A stretch of 64,000 bases of DNA from assembly GCA_963700425.1 (NCBI GenBank), contig CAVOXO010000001.1:1364001-1428000 (forward strand), in the 5' to 3' direction. Position 1 is the stretch's first letter, and the number at the start of each line of letters is the position of its first letter. Shown in pieces: positions 33,531 through 43,007 of the stretch. A program made the translations under genes and the position numbers. The notes below the pieces were generated by a model, which was not told the origin of the DNA, searched no databases, and saw only the letters and a program-made list of their open reading frames with translations. The stretch comes from CAVOXO01 sp963700425 (GTDB taxonomy: Bacteria; Actinomycetota; Acidimicrobiia; Acidimicrobiales; Microtrichaceae).

Positions 33531-34502
33531 TCAGGCGTAGCGGTCGAGCATCTGGCGGGCGAGGTCACGCCGGATCGCCAGCGCCCGGTCCACGCCGAGG
33601 TCCCGGCCTTCGGCATCGAGGTACTCGACGACCTCGGCGTCCGATCCGAGACGGACCAGGAGTTGCCCCAACCACGCATCGCCGCCGACGGGGAGAACGG
33701 CATCCAGTCGCCCGTCGTCGCCGGCGGTGACCTCCGAGCTCTCGTACGCGGTGAGGACCCAGCGGGCCGAGGGCTTCAGTCGGAGCCGGACCGACCGTAC
33801 CGGTTGGCCTCCGAAGAACACGTGAGTGGCATCGTGTCCGGTGGCGTCCACGTGACGCGGAGCCCCTGTGGGAGAGGCGGAGCGGATGCGGTCCATCCGG
33901 AAGACGCGATCTCCGCCGGCCCGGTGACACCAGGCCGCGAGGTAGAGGTGGCCGTCGGTGGAGAAGATCCGGTGGGGATCGATCCTTCGCTCGGTGATCT
34001 CGTCGTTCGAGGCGGCATGGTAGGTGATGTCGAGGGACTCGCCGTCCGAGAGCGCCCTGTGGACGGCCGCGCCGACCTCGGACCGCCCGGCACCGACGTT
34101 GACCGAGATGACGCCCCGATCGCCGATGCCGAGCGTTCCCGCGACCTTGGCGAGGCCACGGGCCAGCGGACCGGAGGGGTCCGCGCCGCTGACGCCGGCG
34201 AAGGTCTCGGCGGCCGCGACCACCCGCAGTGCCTCGGCCGTCGTGAGTCGCAGGGGGCGGCGGAAGTAGTCCCCGAGCCGCACCCAGACCCGATCGTCGT
34301 CGATGAAGACGTCGATGAGTTCGTCGGGGGTGTAAGGGGGGATCCCGACCATGAAGACGACGTCGAGATCGGCCAGGAGCTCGCTGCGATCGATCGTGAA
34401 GCGCTCGCAGATCTCGTCGACGGTCGGGCCGTCGCGTTCGGCGATCCACGGGATGATCGCCACGATCCTGCTGAGCCGTTCCGCAGCGGTGATCCGAGTC
34501 AT
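33531..34502 (-). CDS. pafC: WYL-domain regulator PafC
   Basis: Transcription factor subunit of 323 residues, partner of PafB. An N-terminal winged-helix-like region (RLSRIVAIIPWIAERDGPTVDEICERF) is followed by a WYL domain at about 145-230 (SLDITYHAASNDEITERRIDPHRIF, LYLAAWCHRAGGDRVFRMDRI) and a C-terminal WCX domain. In mycobacteria PafBC activates most DNA-damage genes independently of LexA; I infer the same role. ATG 34502 overlaps the pafB stop (ATGA). Confidence 0.92.
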   Translation of the reverse strand: MTRITAAERLSRIVAIIPWIAERDGPTVDEICERFTIDRSELLADLDVVFMVGIPPYTPDELIDVFIDDDRVWVRLGDYFRRPLRLTTAEALRVVAAAETFAGVSGADPSGPLARGLAKVAGTLGIGDRGVISVNVGAGRSEVGAAVHRALSDGESLDITYHAASNDEITERRIDPHRIFSTDGHLYLAAWCHRAGGDRVFRMDRIRSASPTGAPRHVDATGHDATHVFFGGQPVRSVRLRLKPSARWVLTAYESSEVTAGDDGRLDAVLPVGGDAWLGQLLVRLGSDAEVVEYLDAEGRDLGVDRALAIRRDLARQMLDRYA

Positions 34503-35425
34503 CGAGCGGCCTCCCGGAGCCACGAGGTGATGTCCTCGACGATCTCAGGAGGTTCGACGACCCGGACTCCGGCCCCGAACCCGAGGATGAAGTGGCGGAA
34601 CGCGGCCCGGTCGCGCACCTCGATGCGGACGACCCCCGCTGAATCGTTCGCGGGGCTGACGACTGATTCCTCCCCCACCCGGCCGACCAGGCCGCGGAAC
34701 TCCGCGTCGTCCACCTCGACCACGACATCGACGGCTTCGCCGTCGCCGTATCGCCACGGTTCGATCCGGAGCGACACGGGTGCAGAGGATGGTTCGATGT
34801 CGCCGGGGTCCCCGAGCACCGGAGCGTCGTCGAATCGGTCGAGACGGAAGACCCGCCGGGCGGCCCGATCGCGATCGAAGGCGACCAGATACCACCGGGA
34901 CCGTTCGAATCCGAGGTGATGGGGCTCCACGCGCCGAGTCTCGCCTCGATAGGTGAAGGTCATCGATCGGCGCTCGACGATCGCCCCGAAGACGGCGTCG
35001 AGATGGGGCGCCACGGACACCTCGGCGAGCCCGGCGAGAGCGGTCGGTTCCGCGGAGTCCACCGTGGGGACGCCGCCGAGCTTGCGGAACGCCGAATCGT
35101 TGGTGCTCCCCTCGAGGCGTACAGCCCCTGCCGCGAGCCAGAGTGCGGCCAGTTCGTCGGGCTCGAGACCGGGATCGGTCAGGTAGTAGTCGTCGGGCTC
35201 GATGGTGTAGCCGAGGTGGGTGGCGTCCGTGGCGGAGAGCTGGACGAGCCGAAGCGGTATCCCCAACTCCCGGATGTCGTCCTTGTCCCTTTCGAAGGCA
35301 CGACGGAAGCTCGCCGGATCCTCCGGGTAGCCCGGCACCGATCGGCCGATCTCCTCGATCGTCAGGGGTCGGACGGTCTCGAGAAGTAGAGCGGTCAGGT
35401 TCAACAGCCGTTCGAGCTTCGACAT
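34499..35425 (-). CDS. pafB: WYL-domain regulator PafB
   Basis: First subunit of the PafBC regulator, 308 residues. It opens with a helix-turn-helix region (LLNLTALLLETVRPLTIEEIGRSV). The WYL domain lies at about 150-215 (MTFTYRGETRRVEPHHLGFERSRWYLVAFDRDR), and a WCX domain closes the protein. It is the paralogue of pafC and translationally coupled to it. Location next to pafA is the standard actinomycete arrangement, although pafBC function in DNA damage rather than in pupylation itself. Confidence 0.92.
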   Translation of the reverse strand: MSKLERLLNLTALLLETVRPLTIEEIGRSVPGYPEDPASFRRAFERDKDDIRELGIPLRLVQLSATDATHLGYTIEPDDYYLTDPGLEPDELAALWLAAGAVRLEGSTNDSAFRKLGGVPTVDSAEPTALAGLAEVSVAPHLDAVFGAIVERRSMTFTYRGETRRVEPHHLGFERSRWYLVAFDRDRAARRVFRLDRFDDAPVLGDPGDIEPSSAPVSLRIEPWRYGDGEAVDVVVEVDDAEFRGLVGRVGEESVVSPANDSAGVVRIEVRDRAAFRHFILGFGAGVRVVEPPEIVEDITSWLREAAR

Positions 35426-35437
35426 CGTCGATCGATG

Positions 35438-36482
35438 CTAGGCGTCGTCGTGCAGGAGGGCCGCGACGCGAGCGGCCGCGGCCGCGGCCACGAAGAACAG
35501 CTCGTCGTCGCCAGGTCCTCGGTCCATCGTCGTGACCCGCAGGTCGAAGGCGTCGAGCGCGTCGACCACTTCGCCGATCGTCGGGACGTCGATCTCGACG
35601 CACGACACGTCGTGGCGGCGGCGGAGATCATCGGGGACCGGCGCGACGTGGGGTCGGACGCAGCCGAGACGCATCACGGTGTCGCTGTGGTGCGACAGGC
35701 CCTGGTGGCGGATCCGACGGTCGCCGCTCGACGCCCGGACACACAACACAGGGCGGCCGCCGAGGGCGGCAGCGGTGTCGAGCAGTCCCGCCGCTTCGAG
35801 CCCGGTGTGTCCGAGCGGGGTCCCCGTCCCCACCACGCCGGGTCCCATCCCCACGGCGATGACGTCTGCGTCGGCGACGCCGGCGGCCAGCGTCAGCCCC
35901 GAGGCGACGGTCACCGCCTCCATGTCTCCTCCGAAGGCGTGGCCGGCGGTCACGGTCGAGCTGAGGCAACCGCGCAGGCGCAGCCGGTGGACCAGAGTCG
36001 CTGAGGGCAGCCGGCAACGCAGCCCCGTCGGTCATCACGTACGCGAGCTTCAGCTCGGGTCGTTCGTGTGCGAGCATCGCGGCGAGTATTCCGAGTTGGG
36101 AGTGGACGGAGAACGCCACCACGGGCCGTCCGCCGAGATCCGTCGGGATGTCGGGGTGGGACAGCTCAGAGGTGCCGGCATCGAATTGGAGCGACGTGTA
36201 CCGGAGCTTCATGACGTGGTCCGGACCCGGTCGGGAGAAACCCGTGCGTCGGAGATTCCAGTGCACGATGTGATCGCCCCCGGTGCCCAGGCCCAACCGC
36301 ACCGCCGTCGTGTTGCAGACGACGGGGTCGCCGACGTCCACCGTGCCGACCAGGTCGGTCAGGCAGAACGCCGACTCGACCTCGCCGGTGTCCCCGGCGT
36401 CGTCCATTCGCACCTTGATTCTCTGCAGTCCCTCGCGTTCCTCGACGATCTCGACGACGTGTCCGGATTCGAACGTGGGCAT
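35438..36482 (-). pseudogene. DUF3866-family gene broken by a single extra base
   Basis: The first part (ATG 36482 to about 35996) matches DUF3866, with VCNTTAVRLGLGTGG, HVMKLRYTSLQ and VAFSVHSQLG up to MTDGAALPAALSD. The frame then shifts into junk (SGPPAAPARLPQL). In the +1 frame the family sequence resumes: STVTAGHAFGGDMEAV, GMGPGVVGTGTPLGHTG, VCVRASSGDRR, ending at 35438. Removing one base near 35995-35996 gives a continuous 347-residue protein. The function of DUF3866 is unknown, though it is often beside the proteasome genes. It lies between pafA and pafB in one transcription direction. Sequencing error or true mutation remain equally possible. Confidence 0.75.
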
Positions 36483-36515
36483 CAGGTGGCTCCGCTGTCG
36501 TCTCGGCCGGACCGC

Positions 36516-37874
36516 TCAGAGCGAGTCGATGAGCTGTTCGACCCGCTCGTCCTGGGACTTGAAGGGGTCCTTGCAGAGGACGGTCCGCTGGGCCTGGTCG
36601 TTGAGCTTCAGGTGGACCCAGTCGACGGTGTAGTCGCGCTTGCGCTCCTTGGCACGCCGGATGAACTCGCCTCGGAGCCGGGCCCGGGTCGTCTGGGGAG
36701 GCTCCTCGACGGCTTCGGCGATGCGTCGATCGGTCACGATGCGTTCCACCAGACCTCGTCGCTGCAACTTGTAGAAGACCGAACGGCGGCGGCTGATGTC
36801 ATGGAACTGGAGATCGAGGAGCGCGACCTGCGGCGCGGCCAGGGCGAGGTCATGGCGTTCCCGGTATCGCTCGATCAGGTTGTGTTTCGTCACCCAGTCG
36901 ATTTCGCGGTCCAGGGTGAGCGGGTCGGTCTCCAGCCCGGTCATCACGTGTTCCCACATCGTGAGAGCCTGCTTCTCCTCGGGGGACAGGTCGTGGGTCT
37001 GGGCGTAGCGGAGTGCCCGTTCCAGATACTCGCTCTGGATGTCGAGCGCCGAGGCCTCCCTGCCGTTGGCGAGCCGGACCCTTCGGCGGCACGTCGGGTC
37101 ATGGCTGATCTCGCGGATGGCTCGGATGGGGCTGTCGAGTGTCATGTCCCGGAGAACCACGTGGGGGTCCTCCAGCATTCGGAGCAGGAGTGCCGTGGCG
37201 CCGACCTTCAGGAACGTCGGGTATTCGCCCATGTTCGAGTCCCCGACGATCACGTGGAGTCGGCGATACCGCTCGGAATCGGCGTGGGGCTCGTCGCGGG
37301 TGTTGATGATCGGACGACTCCGGGTCGTCGCGGAGCTCACTCCCTCCCAGATGTGTTCGGCGCGCTGGGAGATCGAGAAGGTCGCTCCTCGAGCGGTCTG
37401 CAGGACCTTCCCTGCGCCCGAATAGATCTGGCGGGACACCAGGAACGGGATGAGGACCTCGGAATAGCGCGCCAGTTCCTCGTTGCGCCCGGTGAGGTAG
37501 TTCTCATGACATCCGTAGGAGTTGCCGGCCGAATCGGTGTTGTTGCGGAAGAGATAGATGTCGCCGCGTATCCCCTCGTCGGCGAGCCGTGACTCTGCAC
37601 TGTCGACGAGTTGTTCGAGGATCCGTTCGCCGGCCTTGTCGTGCGCGACGAGATCGGCGATCGAATCGCACTCCGGAGTCGCGTACTCGGGATGGGAACC
37701 GACGTCGAGGTACAGACGGGCTCCGTTCGCCAGGAAGACATTGGAACTCCGCCCCCACGAGACGACCCGACGAAACAGGTAGCGGGCGACCTCGTCGGGA
37801 CTCAGGCGACGTTGTCCGCGGAGCGTGCAGGTGACGCCGTATTCGTTCTCGAGCCCGAATATTCGCCGTTCCAT
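36516..37874 (-). CDS. pafA: Pup--protein ligase PafA
   Basis: Ligates the deamidated C-terminal Glu of Pup to lysines of target proteins, using ATP; 452 residues, the family's usual length. It resembles glutamine synthetase: RRIFGLENEYGVT at the start (catalytic Glu and Mg site), SHPEYATPECDS, RNNTDSAGNSYGCHENYL, and NTRDEPHADSERYRRLHVIVGDSN. The C-terminal domain runs to VEQLIDSL. ATG 37874 with GAGCAGG upstream is the correct start; the frame remains open upstream only because it runs into the broken prcA gene, so the apparent 755-residue fusion is not real. Confidence 0.96.
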   Translation of the reverse strand: MERRIFGLENEYGVTCTLRGQRRLSPDEVARYLFRRVVSWGRSSNVFLANGARLYLDVGSHPEYATPECDSIADLVAHDKAGERILEQLVDSAESRLADEGIRGDIYLFRNNTDSAGNSYGCHENYLTGRNEELARYSEVLIPFLVSRQIYSGAGKVLQTARGATFSISQRAEHIWEGVSSATTRSRPIINTRDEPHADSERYRRLHVIVGDSNMGEYPTFLKVGATALLLRMLEDPHVVLRDMTLDSPIRAIREISHDPTCRRRVRLANGREASALDIQSEYLERALRYAQTHDLSPEEKQALTMWEHVMTGLETDPLTLDREIDWVTKHNLIERYRERHDLALAAPQVALLDLQFHDISRRRSVFYKLQRRGLVERIVTDRRIAEAVEEPPQTTRARLRGEFIRRAKERKRDYTVDWVHLKLNDQAQRTVLCKDPFKSQDERVEQLIDSL

Positions 37875-37941
37875 GACCTGCTCACGATAGAGGGATATCG
37901 ACACGTGCGGGGATGGCCAACACCGCTCGAGAGGAGCGTGG

Positions 37942-38626
37942 TCAGCTGAGAAGCGTGTCGATCTCGTCGCTCTCGACCCGGCGGAATGCGCGCCCCTCCG
38001 ATGGGCGGACGAGTACGGCGACCTCCAGCTCGGCGGGCTCCAGGGTTCGGGCGTCTCCCGCGAGCGCTCGGACACGGCGGCTGCCAGCGCTGCACCCAGG
38101 TCCATGCCTTCTTCCCATGCCGCGGACATGACGCGAGGAGATGGCCTCCGCGTCGCCACGCCGAGCACACTGAATCGAGATTCGTCGACGAGCGTTCCGT
38201 CGTACTGGATGTGGTACAGCTGATCGCCGTCCCGGTCGCGACCGACTTCCGCGACGAGGATCTCGACCTCGAGAGGCTTCATCTCGTGGGTGAAGATCTG
38301 GCCCAACATCTGTGCGTACTGGTTCGCCAATGATCGACCGTCGACGTCCTCGCGGGCGAAGGAGTAGCCCTTGAGATCCGCATGTCGGATCCCGGCGATC
38401 CTCAGTTGATCGAATTCGTTGTACTTGCCGACACCGCCGAAGGCGATGCGATCGTAGATCTCCGAGATCTTGCGCAACATCCTCGACGGGTTCTCGGCGC
38501 ACATCACGAGACCGTCGTCGAACGCCGCAGCGACGAGGCTGAACGACCGCGCGCAATGCCCTTTCGGGCGTAGTCCGCGCGGTCCTTCATCATCTGTTCG
38601 GGTGCGACGTAGAACGGCATGCTCAT
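37942..38626 (-). pseudogene. prcA: prcA (20S proteasome alpha subunit), two frame breaks
   Basis: Alpha subunit forming the outer gated rings of the 20S proteasome. Three segments in three frames rebuild a normal protein: MSMPFYVAPEQMMKDRADYAR..GIARGRS from ATG 38626; then AENPSRMLRKISEIYDRIAF, GKYNEFDQLRIAGIRHADLKGY and YAQMLGQIFTHEMKPLEVE; then LEPAELEVAVLVRP, RAFRRVESDEI, ending at 37942. The breaks are near 38537-38545 and 38064-38074; each needs one added base, giving 228 residues. ATG overlaps the prcB stop (ATGA), confirming the start. In a complete Pup system a dead alpha subunit would be surprising, so sequencing error is likely. Confidence 0.85.
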
Positions 38627-39428
38627 GATGCACCTCGTCCTCCCCGCCGTTGCGCCGCTGCATGACCCCATCGACGACCGCTCTCGTCCGACGTTTCGAG
38701 CTCCTCATCATCGATCCGCTCGAAACCCCGATCGGTGATCGTCGCGACGACGGGGAAGATGCCCCGCACCACATCGGGACCACCGGTGGCCGAATCCTCG
38801 TCCGCCGCCTCCCACAGAGCGGAGATGACGAGGTCGACCGCCTCGTCCCGGCCGAGTCGAGGCGTCAATCCCATCTTGATCACGGTGGAGGCGTGGAGAG
38901 AGCCGGATCCGGTCGCGGCGAAGTCGGACTCTTCGTAGCGGCCGCCGGTGACGTCGTACTGAAAGAGTCGGCCGTGCCCCCGCGCCCGGTCGTATCCGGC
39001 GAAGATCGGCACGACGACGAGACCGCTCATGGCCGCGGGAAGGTGCGCCCGGACCATCCCGGCCAGCTGATTGGCCTTGCCCTCGAGGCTGAGCTGGGAC
39101 CCTTCGACCTTCTCGTAGTGCTCCAGTTGAAGTTGGAAGAGGCGGACCATCTCCACAGCCGGTCCGGCCGCCCCCGCTATCGCCACACCGGAATGTCGGT
39201 CCGCGGGGAAGACCTTCTCGATTCTGCGGTGCGAGATGAGGTTGCCCGACGTGGCGCGTCGATCGCCGGCCATGATGACCCCGTCCGCATAGCGCACGGC
39301 GACACACGTGGTGGCCTGGGTGATGGCGGCACCCGCGGTCATGGCGGCGGGCTCGCTACCACGAAGTAGGCGTACCAATTCGGCGAAGTCTGGCCCGGGG
39401 TCCTCGTCCGGGGCGAAAAGGGCATCAT
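38623..39428 (-). CDS. prcB: 20S proteasome beta subunit PrcB, start probably obscured by a missing base
   Basis: Catalytic beta subunit. After autocleavage the N-terminal Thr would be in ATTCVAVRYADGV; the catalytic Asp and Lys environment (MAGDRRATSGNLIS, IEKVFPADRHSG) is intact, as are LQLEHYEKVEG and GSGSLHASTVIKMG. The unbroken frame begins at a TTG (39378), but the sequence before it still looks like propeptide (PDEDPGPDFAEL) and has no start codon. ATG-ATG at 39428/39425 is one frame away; one more T in the AAAA/TTTT run at 39416-39419 would give MMPFFAPDEDPGPDF, 5 bp after pup. The stop overlaps prcA ATG. Confidence 0.9.
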
Positions 39429-39433
39429 CGACG

Positions 39434-39631
39434 CTACTGGCCGCCCTTTTGGACGTAGGACTTCACGAAGTCCTCGGCGTTCGTCTCGAGCACTTCGTCG
39501 ATCTCGTCGAGCAGGTCGTCGAGCTCTGCCTTGATCTTCTCGCCCGACTCGCTGGCGGCGGGAACCTCTTCGATGTCGACGTCGTCGCGTCGTGTCGGTG
39601 CGGATCGCTTCTTCTGTTCACGTTCGGCCAC
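39434..39631 (-). CDS. pup: Prokaryotic ubiquitin-like protein Pup
   Basis: Disordered 65-residue protein tag that is ligated to lysines and recognised by Mpa. It starts with a charged region (AEREQKKRSAPTRRDD), has the coiled-coil helix IKAELDDLLDEIDEVLETNAEDFV and ends YVQKGGQ. The C-terminal Gln needs deamidation to Glu by Dop before ligation. The GTG start at 39631 is preceded by a perfect long Shine-Dalgarno (GGAGGTGATCC on the minus strand, 39635-39645), consistent with very high expression. It lies between dop and prcB, the standard order. Confidence 0.97.
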   Translation of the reverse strand: MAEREQKKRSAPTRRDDVDIEEVPAASESGEKIKAELDDLLDEIDEVLETNAEDFVKSYVQKGGQ

Positions 39632-39634
39632 GAA

Positions 39635-39645
39635 GGATCACCTCC
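39635..39645 (-). promoter_or_regulatory. Perfect extended Shine-Dalgarno of pup
   Basis: GGAGGTGATCC on the minus strand pairs with the full 16S anti-Shine-Dalgarno region. It lies 3 nt (last base) from the GTG start of pup, with the GGAGG core 9 nt away, and is by far the strongest ribosome site in the window. Confidence 0.75.
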
Positions 39646-39714
39646 ATTCGCGCCAACGGTAGCGCGGGGTGGCGAGATTCCCCGACACCCGCGGGTCGCG
39701 GTCGCCGGCGGGCG

Positions 39715-41226
39715 TCAGGAGCCCAGGCGCTCGATCAGTTCCGCGGCGGTCGACGACTCGTCGATGAGCCCGCCGACATGGGCCTCGGTGCCCCGGGTCG
39801 GTTCCATCATCGGTATACGTCGAAGCGCAGTGCCGCCGATGTCGAAGACCATGGAGTCCCAGTTGGCGGCGACGATGTCGGAGGCGAACTTCGACAGGCA
39901 TCTGCCGCGGAAGTAGGCGCGCGTCGACGAGGGCGGCTCGGTGACGGCCGTTCTGACCGCGTCGGGGTCGGCCAGAGTCACGAGCCCGACGCGTCGGGCG
40001 AGACACCGGTCGGGGCGGAGGTCGTGGTACTGCAGCGCCAGCGCGGCCAGGCGAGGATGGCCGGGTTCGAGGCCGTGGCGATCGGCGAATCCCTCGATGA
40101 GGCGCAGCTTCGCCACCCAGTCGAGACGATCCGCCGCGAGAGCGGGATCCGACTCCAGGGTCGACAGGACGTCGTCCCACACGGCGATGATCCGTCGCCC
40201 CGACTCCTCACCGACCGCGTCCAGCCCGTGGGAATCGGCATAGGCGGCGGAGGTCTCGAAGATCTCCCGCTGGATCTCGAGCGCGGTCATCGTCGATCCG
40301 TCGGAGAGCTCGAGTGGCGTCGTCAGGGTGAGGTCCCGCGACACGATCTTCATGGCTTCGACGGGGTGCGCCAGGTTGCGGAGCGTGGGAACGGCGCCGT
40401 CCTCGACGGCGGCGAACCACAGCGCCGTCGAGCCGACCTTGAGGAACGTGGCGGTCTCGCTCATATTGGCGTCGCCGCAGATGACGTGAAGACGGCGGTA
40501 CAGGCGAGGGTCGGCGTGAGGCTCGTCGCGCGTGTTGACGATCGGGCGCTTCAGCGTGGTCTCGAGTCCGATCGGCTCCTCGAAGAAGTCCGCCCGCTGG
40601 GTGATCTGGAACGCGTGGTCACCGCCGGCGGCGCCCGGCGTCTCTGATCCGAGCTTGCCCGAACCAGTGAACAGCTGGCGGGTGACGAAGTGGGTCGTGG
40701 CGTGCCGGGTCAGCGTTCCGAACGGAAGAGCCCGATCGATCAGGTAGTTCTCGTGGCATCCGTAGGACTGGCCCTTGCCATCGGAGTTGTTCTTGTGGAC
40801 GATGATCTCCTCGTCGGGGTTCATGCGGAGCACCGCGGCCATGGCGGTCACGAGGATCTCCTCGCCTGCACGATCGAAGATCAGTACCTCGTCGGCGGTG
40901 CGACACTCCGGCGTGGAGAGTTCGGGGTGGGCGTGGTCGACGTAGAAGCGGCTTCCGTTGGTGAGGACTGCGTTGACGAGGTGGGATTCGACCTCGGGCG
41001 CGTAGCTCCGAGCCGTGACGGTGCCGCGGGCGTCACGATCGGGCGACTCGTCCTCGAAGTCCCACCCCACCTGATGGGGCCGGCCGACTCCGCCGCCGGT
41101 TCCGGTCACCTCCGAGACGTACGCGTTGACGAGAAGGGACGACGCGGTGATCGGGTTCGACACCGCGGCGTCGCGCGACACGATTCCGTACTCGGTTTCG
41201 ATCCCACAGATCTTCGGTACGGCCAT
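39715..41226 (-). CDS. dop: Pup deamidase/depupylase Dop
   Basis: Deamidates the Pup C-terminal Gln and removes Pup from conjugates; 503 residues. Paralogue of PafA: ICGIETEYGIVSRD at the start, the Dop-specific loop region GTGGGVGRPHQVGWDFEDESP, AHPELSTPECRTADE, HKNNSDGKGQSYGCHENYL, and NTRDEPHADPRLYRRLHVICGDAN. All lie at family positions. It is separated from pup by 83 bp and from mpa by 29 bp. No frame problems here, unlike prcA. Confidence 0.96.
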   Translation of the reverse strand: MAVPKICGIETEYGIVSRDAAVSNPITASSLLVNAYVSEVTGTGGGVGRPHQVGWDFEDESPDRDARGTVTARSYAPEVESHLVNAVLTNGSRFYVDHAHPELSTPECRTADEVLIFDRAGEEILVTAMAAVLRMNPDEEIIVHKNNSDGKGQSYGCHENYLIDRALPFGTLTRHATTHFVTRQLFTGSGKLGSETPGAAGGDHAFQITQRADFFEEPIGLETTLKRPIVNTRDEPHADPRLYRRLHVICGDANMSETATFLKVGSTALWFAAVEDGAVPTLRNLAHPVEAMKIVSRDLTLTTPLELSDGSTMTALEIQREIFETSAAYADSHGLDAVGEESGRRIIAVWDDVLSTLESDPALAADRLDWVAKLRLIEGFADRHGLEPGHPRLAALALQYHDLRPDRCLARRVGLVTLADPDAVRTAVTEPPSSTRAYFRGRCLSKFASDIVAANWDSMVFDIGGTALRRIPMMEPTRGTEAHVGGLIDESSTAAELIERLGS

Positions 41227-41255
41227 CGGGGGAGGTTAGGGGGTGCCGACGCGGT

Positions 41256-43007
41256 TCAGAGGTACTGGCCCGTCGTCACGCCCTCGATGGACCGCCCGCC
41301 CATGGGATCGTCGTCGTCGCGGTGGATGAGGGTCCGGATGTACACGATCCGCTCGCCCTTCTTGCCGGAGATCTTGGCCCAGTCGTCGGGGTTGGTCGTG
41401 TTCGGGAGGTCCTCGTGTTCCTTGAACTCACGATGGATCGATTCCACGAGATCCGACACGCGGAGGCCCCGGGGTCCGTCCGCCAGCTCTCGTTTGATGG
41501 CGAGCTTCTTGGCCCGGCGCACGACGTTCTCGATCATGGCTCCGGACGAGAAGTCCTTGAAGTACATGATCTCCTTGTCGCCGTTCTGATAGGTGACCTC
41601 GAGGAACTGGTTGGATTCGCCGGTCTGGTACATCTCGTCGACGGTGTTCTCGATCATCACCCTGATGGCCTTGTCGACGTCTCCCCCACCGAGGGATTCG
41701 AGTTCGCCCGGATCGATGGGGAGATCGGGCGTGAGGTAGCGGGCGAACACCTGTGCCGCGGCCTCGGTGTCGGGGCGGTTGATCTTGATCTTCACGTCGA
41801 GGCGGCCCGGACGCAGGATGGCGGGATCGATCAGGTCTTCGCGGTTGGACGCGCCGATCACGATCACGTTCCGGAGTTGTTCGACTCCGTCGATTTCCGC
41901 CAGGAGCTGGGGAACGATCGTCGACTCGATGTCGGAGCTGATGCCGGACCCTCGGGTACGGAACAACGATTCCATCTCGTCGAAGAAGACGATCACCGGT
42001 GTGCCGTCGGCGGCCTTCTCCCGCGCCCGATGGAAGACCTGTCGGATGTGTCGCTCGGTCTCGCCGACGTACTTGTTGAGCAGCTCGGGCCCCTTGATGT
42101 TGAGGAAGTAGCTGCGGGAATCCTGTCCGGTCACCTCGGCGACCTTCTTGGCGAGGCTGTTCGCGACCGCCTTGGCGATGAGGGTCTTACCGCATCCCGG
42201 GGGTCCGTAGAGGAGTATCCCCTTGGGGGCGGGAAGCTGGTAGTCGGCGAAGAGCCGTTGATGGAGGAACGGGAGTTCGACGGCGTCGGTGATCTGCTCG
42301 ATCTGTTCGTCGAGTCCGCCGATGTCCTCATAGGAGATGTCGGGAACCTCCTCCAGCAGCAATTCGTCGACCTCGGGTCGCGGGAGCTTCTCGACGATCA
42401 CCCCCGAGCGGGGGTCCATCAGAACCGTGTCTCCTGAGCGGAGCGGCGTCTCTCGCACGCTGTCGCCGAGTTCGGCGACCCGTTCCTCGTCGCCACGCAC
42501 GACGATGCGCGCCCGTGAACGGTCGGGAAGTACCTCACGAATCACCACGACGTCGCCGCTCCTGTCGGGAGGCCGAACCGAGACGACGTTGAACGATTCG
42601 TTCAGCAGCACCTCCTGCCCGGCCTCGAGCTGGTCGAGCTCGAGCGAGGGCGACGCCTGGACCTTCATCTTCCGTCCGGTGGCGAAGACGTCGACGGTGC
42701 CGTCGGGGTTGCGGCCCAGCAGGGTGGCGTAAGCGGCCGGCGGTTGGGTCAGCTTGTCGACCTCTTCGCGGAGTGCGGCGATGTACTCGCGCGCTTCGCG
42801 CAGGGTGTAGGAGAGCTTCTCGTTCTGTGAGGTGACCCGGCTGAGCTGACCCTTGGTCTCCAGCAGTCGTTCCTCGAGGGTGCGGATGCGCTTGGGCCCC
42901 TCGACGGCTCGGCGCCGGGCGACAGCGAGTTCGTCCTCGAGTTCGGCTATCTGAGCGGAGAGCTCGGCGATCGTCGCGCCTGAGTCGCCGTCGGACAGAT
43001 CTGTCAC
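41256..43007 (-). CDS. mpa: Proteasome-associated AAA+ ATPase Mpa/ARC
   Basis: Ring-shaped unfoldase of 583 residues that binds pupylated proteins and threads them into the 20S core. Coiled coil at about 8-80 (IAELSAQIAELEDELAVARR), two OB-type domains, then an AAA+ domain: Walker A GPPGCGKT, Walker B VIVFFDEMESLF, and second region NREDLIDPAILRPGR. The C-terminus is GQYL, with the penultimate Tyr used to dock and open the alpha ring. GTG 43007 has GGAGGTGG upstream; a longer open frame to 43229 is not coding. Divergent from the ferredoxin gene with 222 bp between. Confidence 0.96.
   Translation of the reverse strand: MTDLSDGDSGATIAELSAQIAELEDELAVARRRAVEGPKRIRTLEERLLETKGQLSRVTSQNEKLSYTLREAREYIAALREEVDKLTQPPAAYATLLGRNPDGTVDVFATGRKMKVQASPSLELDQLEAGQEVLLNESFNVVSVRPPDRSGDVVVIREVLPDRSRARIVVRGDEERVAELGDSVRETPLRSGDTVLMDPRSGVIVEKLPRPEVDELLLEEVPDISYEDIGGLDEQIEQITDAVELPFLHQRLFADYQLPAPKGILLYGPPGCGKTLIAKAVANSLAKKVAEVTGQDSRSYFLNIKGPELLNKYVGETERHIRQVFHRAREKAADGTPVIVFFDEMESLFRTRGSGISSDIESTIVPQLLAEIDGVEQLRNVIVIGASNREDLIDPAILRPGRLDVKIKINRPDTEAAAQVFARYLTPDLPIDPGELESLGGGDVDKAIRVMIENTVDEMYQTGESNQFLEVTYQNGDKEIMYFKDFSSGAMIENVVRRAKKLAIKRELADGPRGLRVSDLVESIHREFKEHEDLPNTTNPDDWAKISGKKGERIVYIRTLIHRDDDDPMGGRSIEGVTTGQYL

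Noticed and set aside
36516..38783. Apparent 755-residue prcA-pafA fusion
   Set aside because: The open frame joins only because prcA is frame-broken; pafA has its own ATG at 37874 with a ribosome site, and prcA has its own start and stop in other frames.
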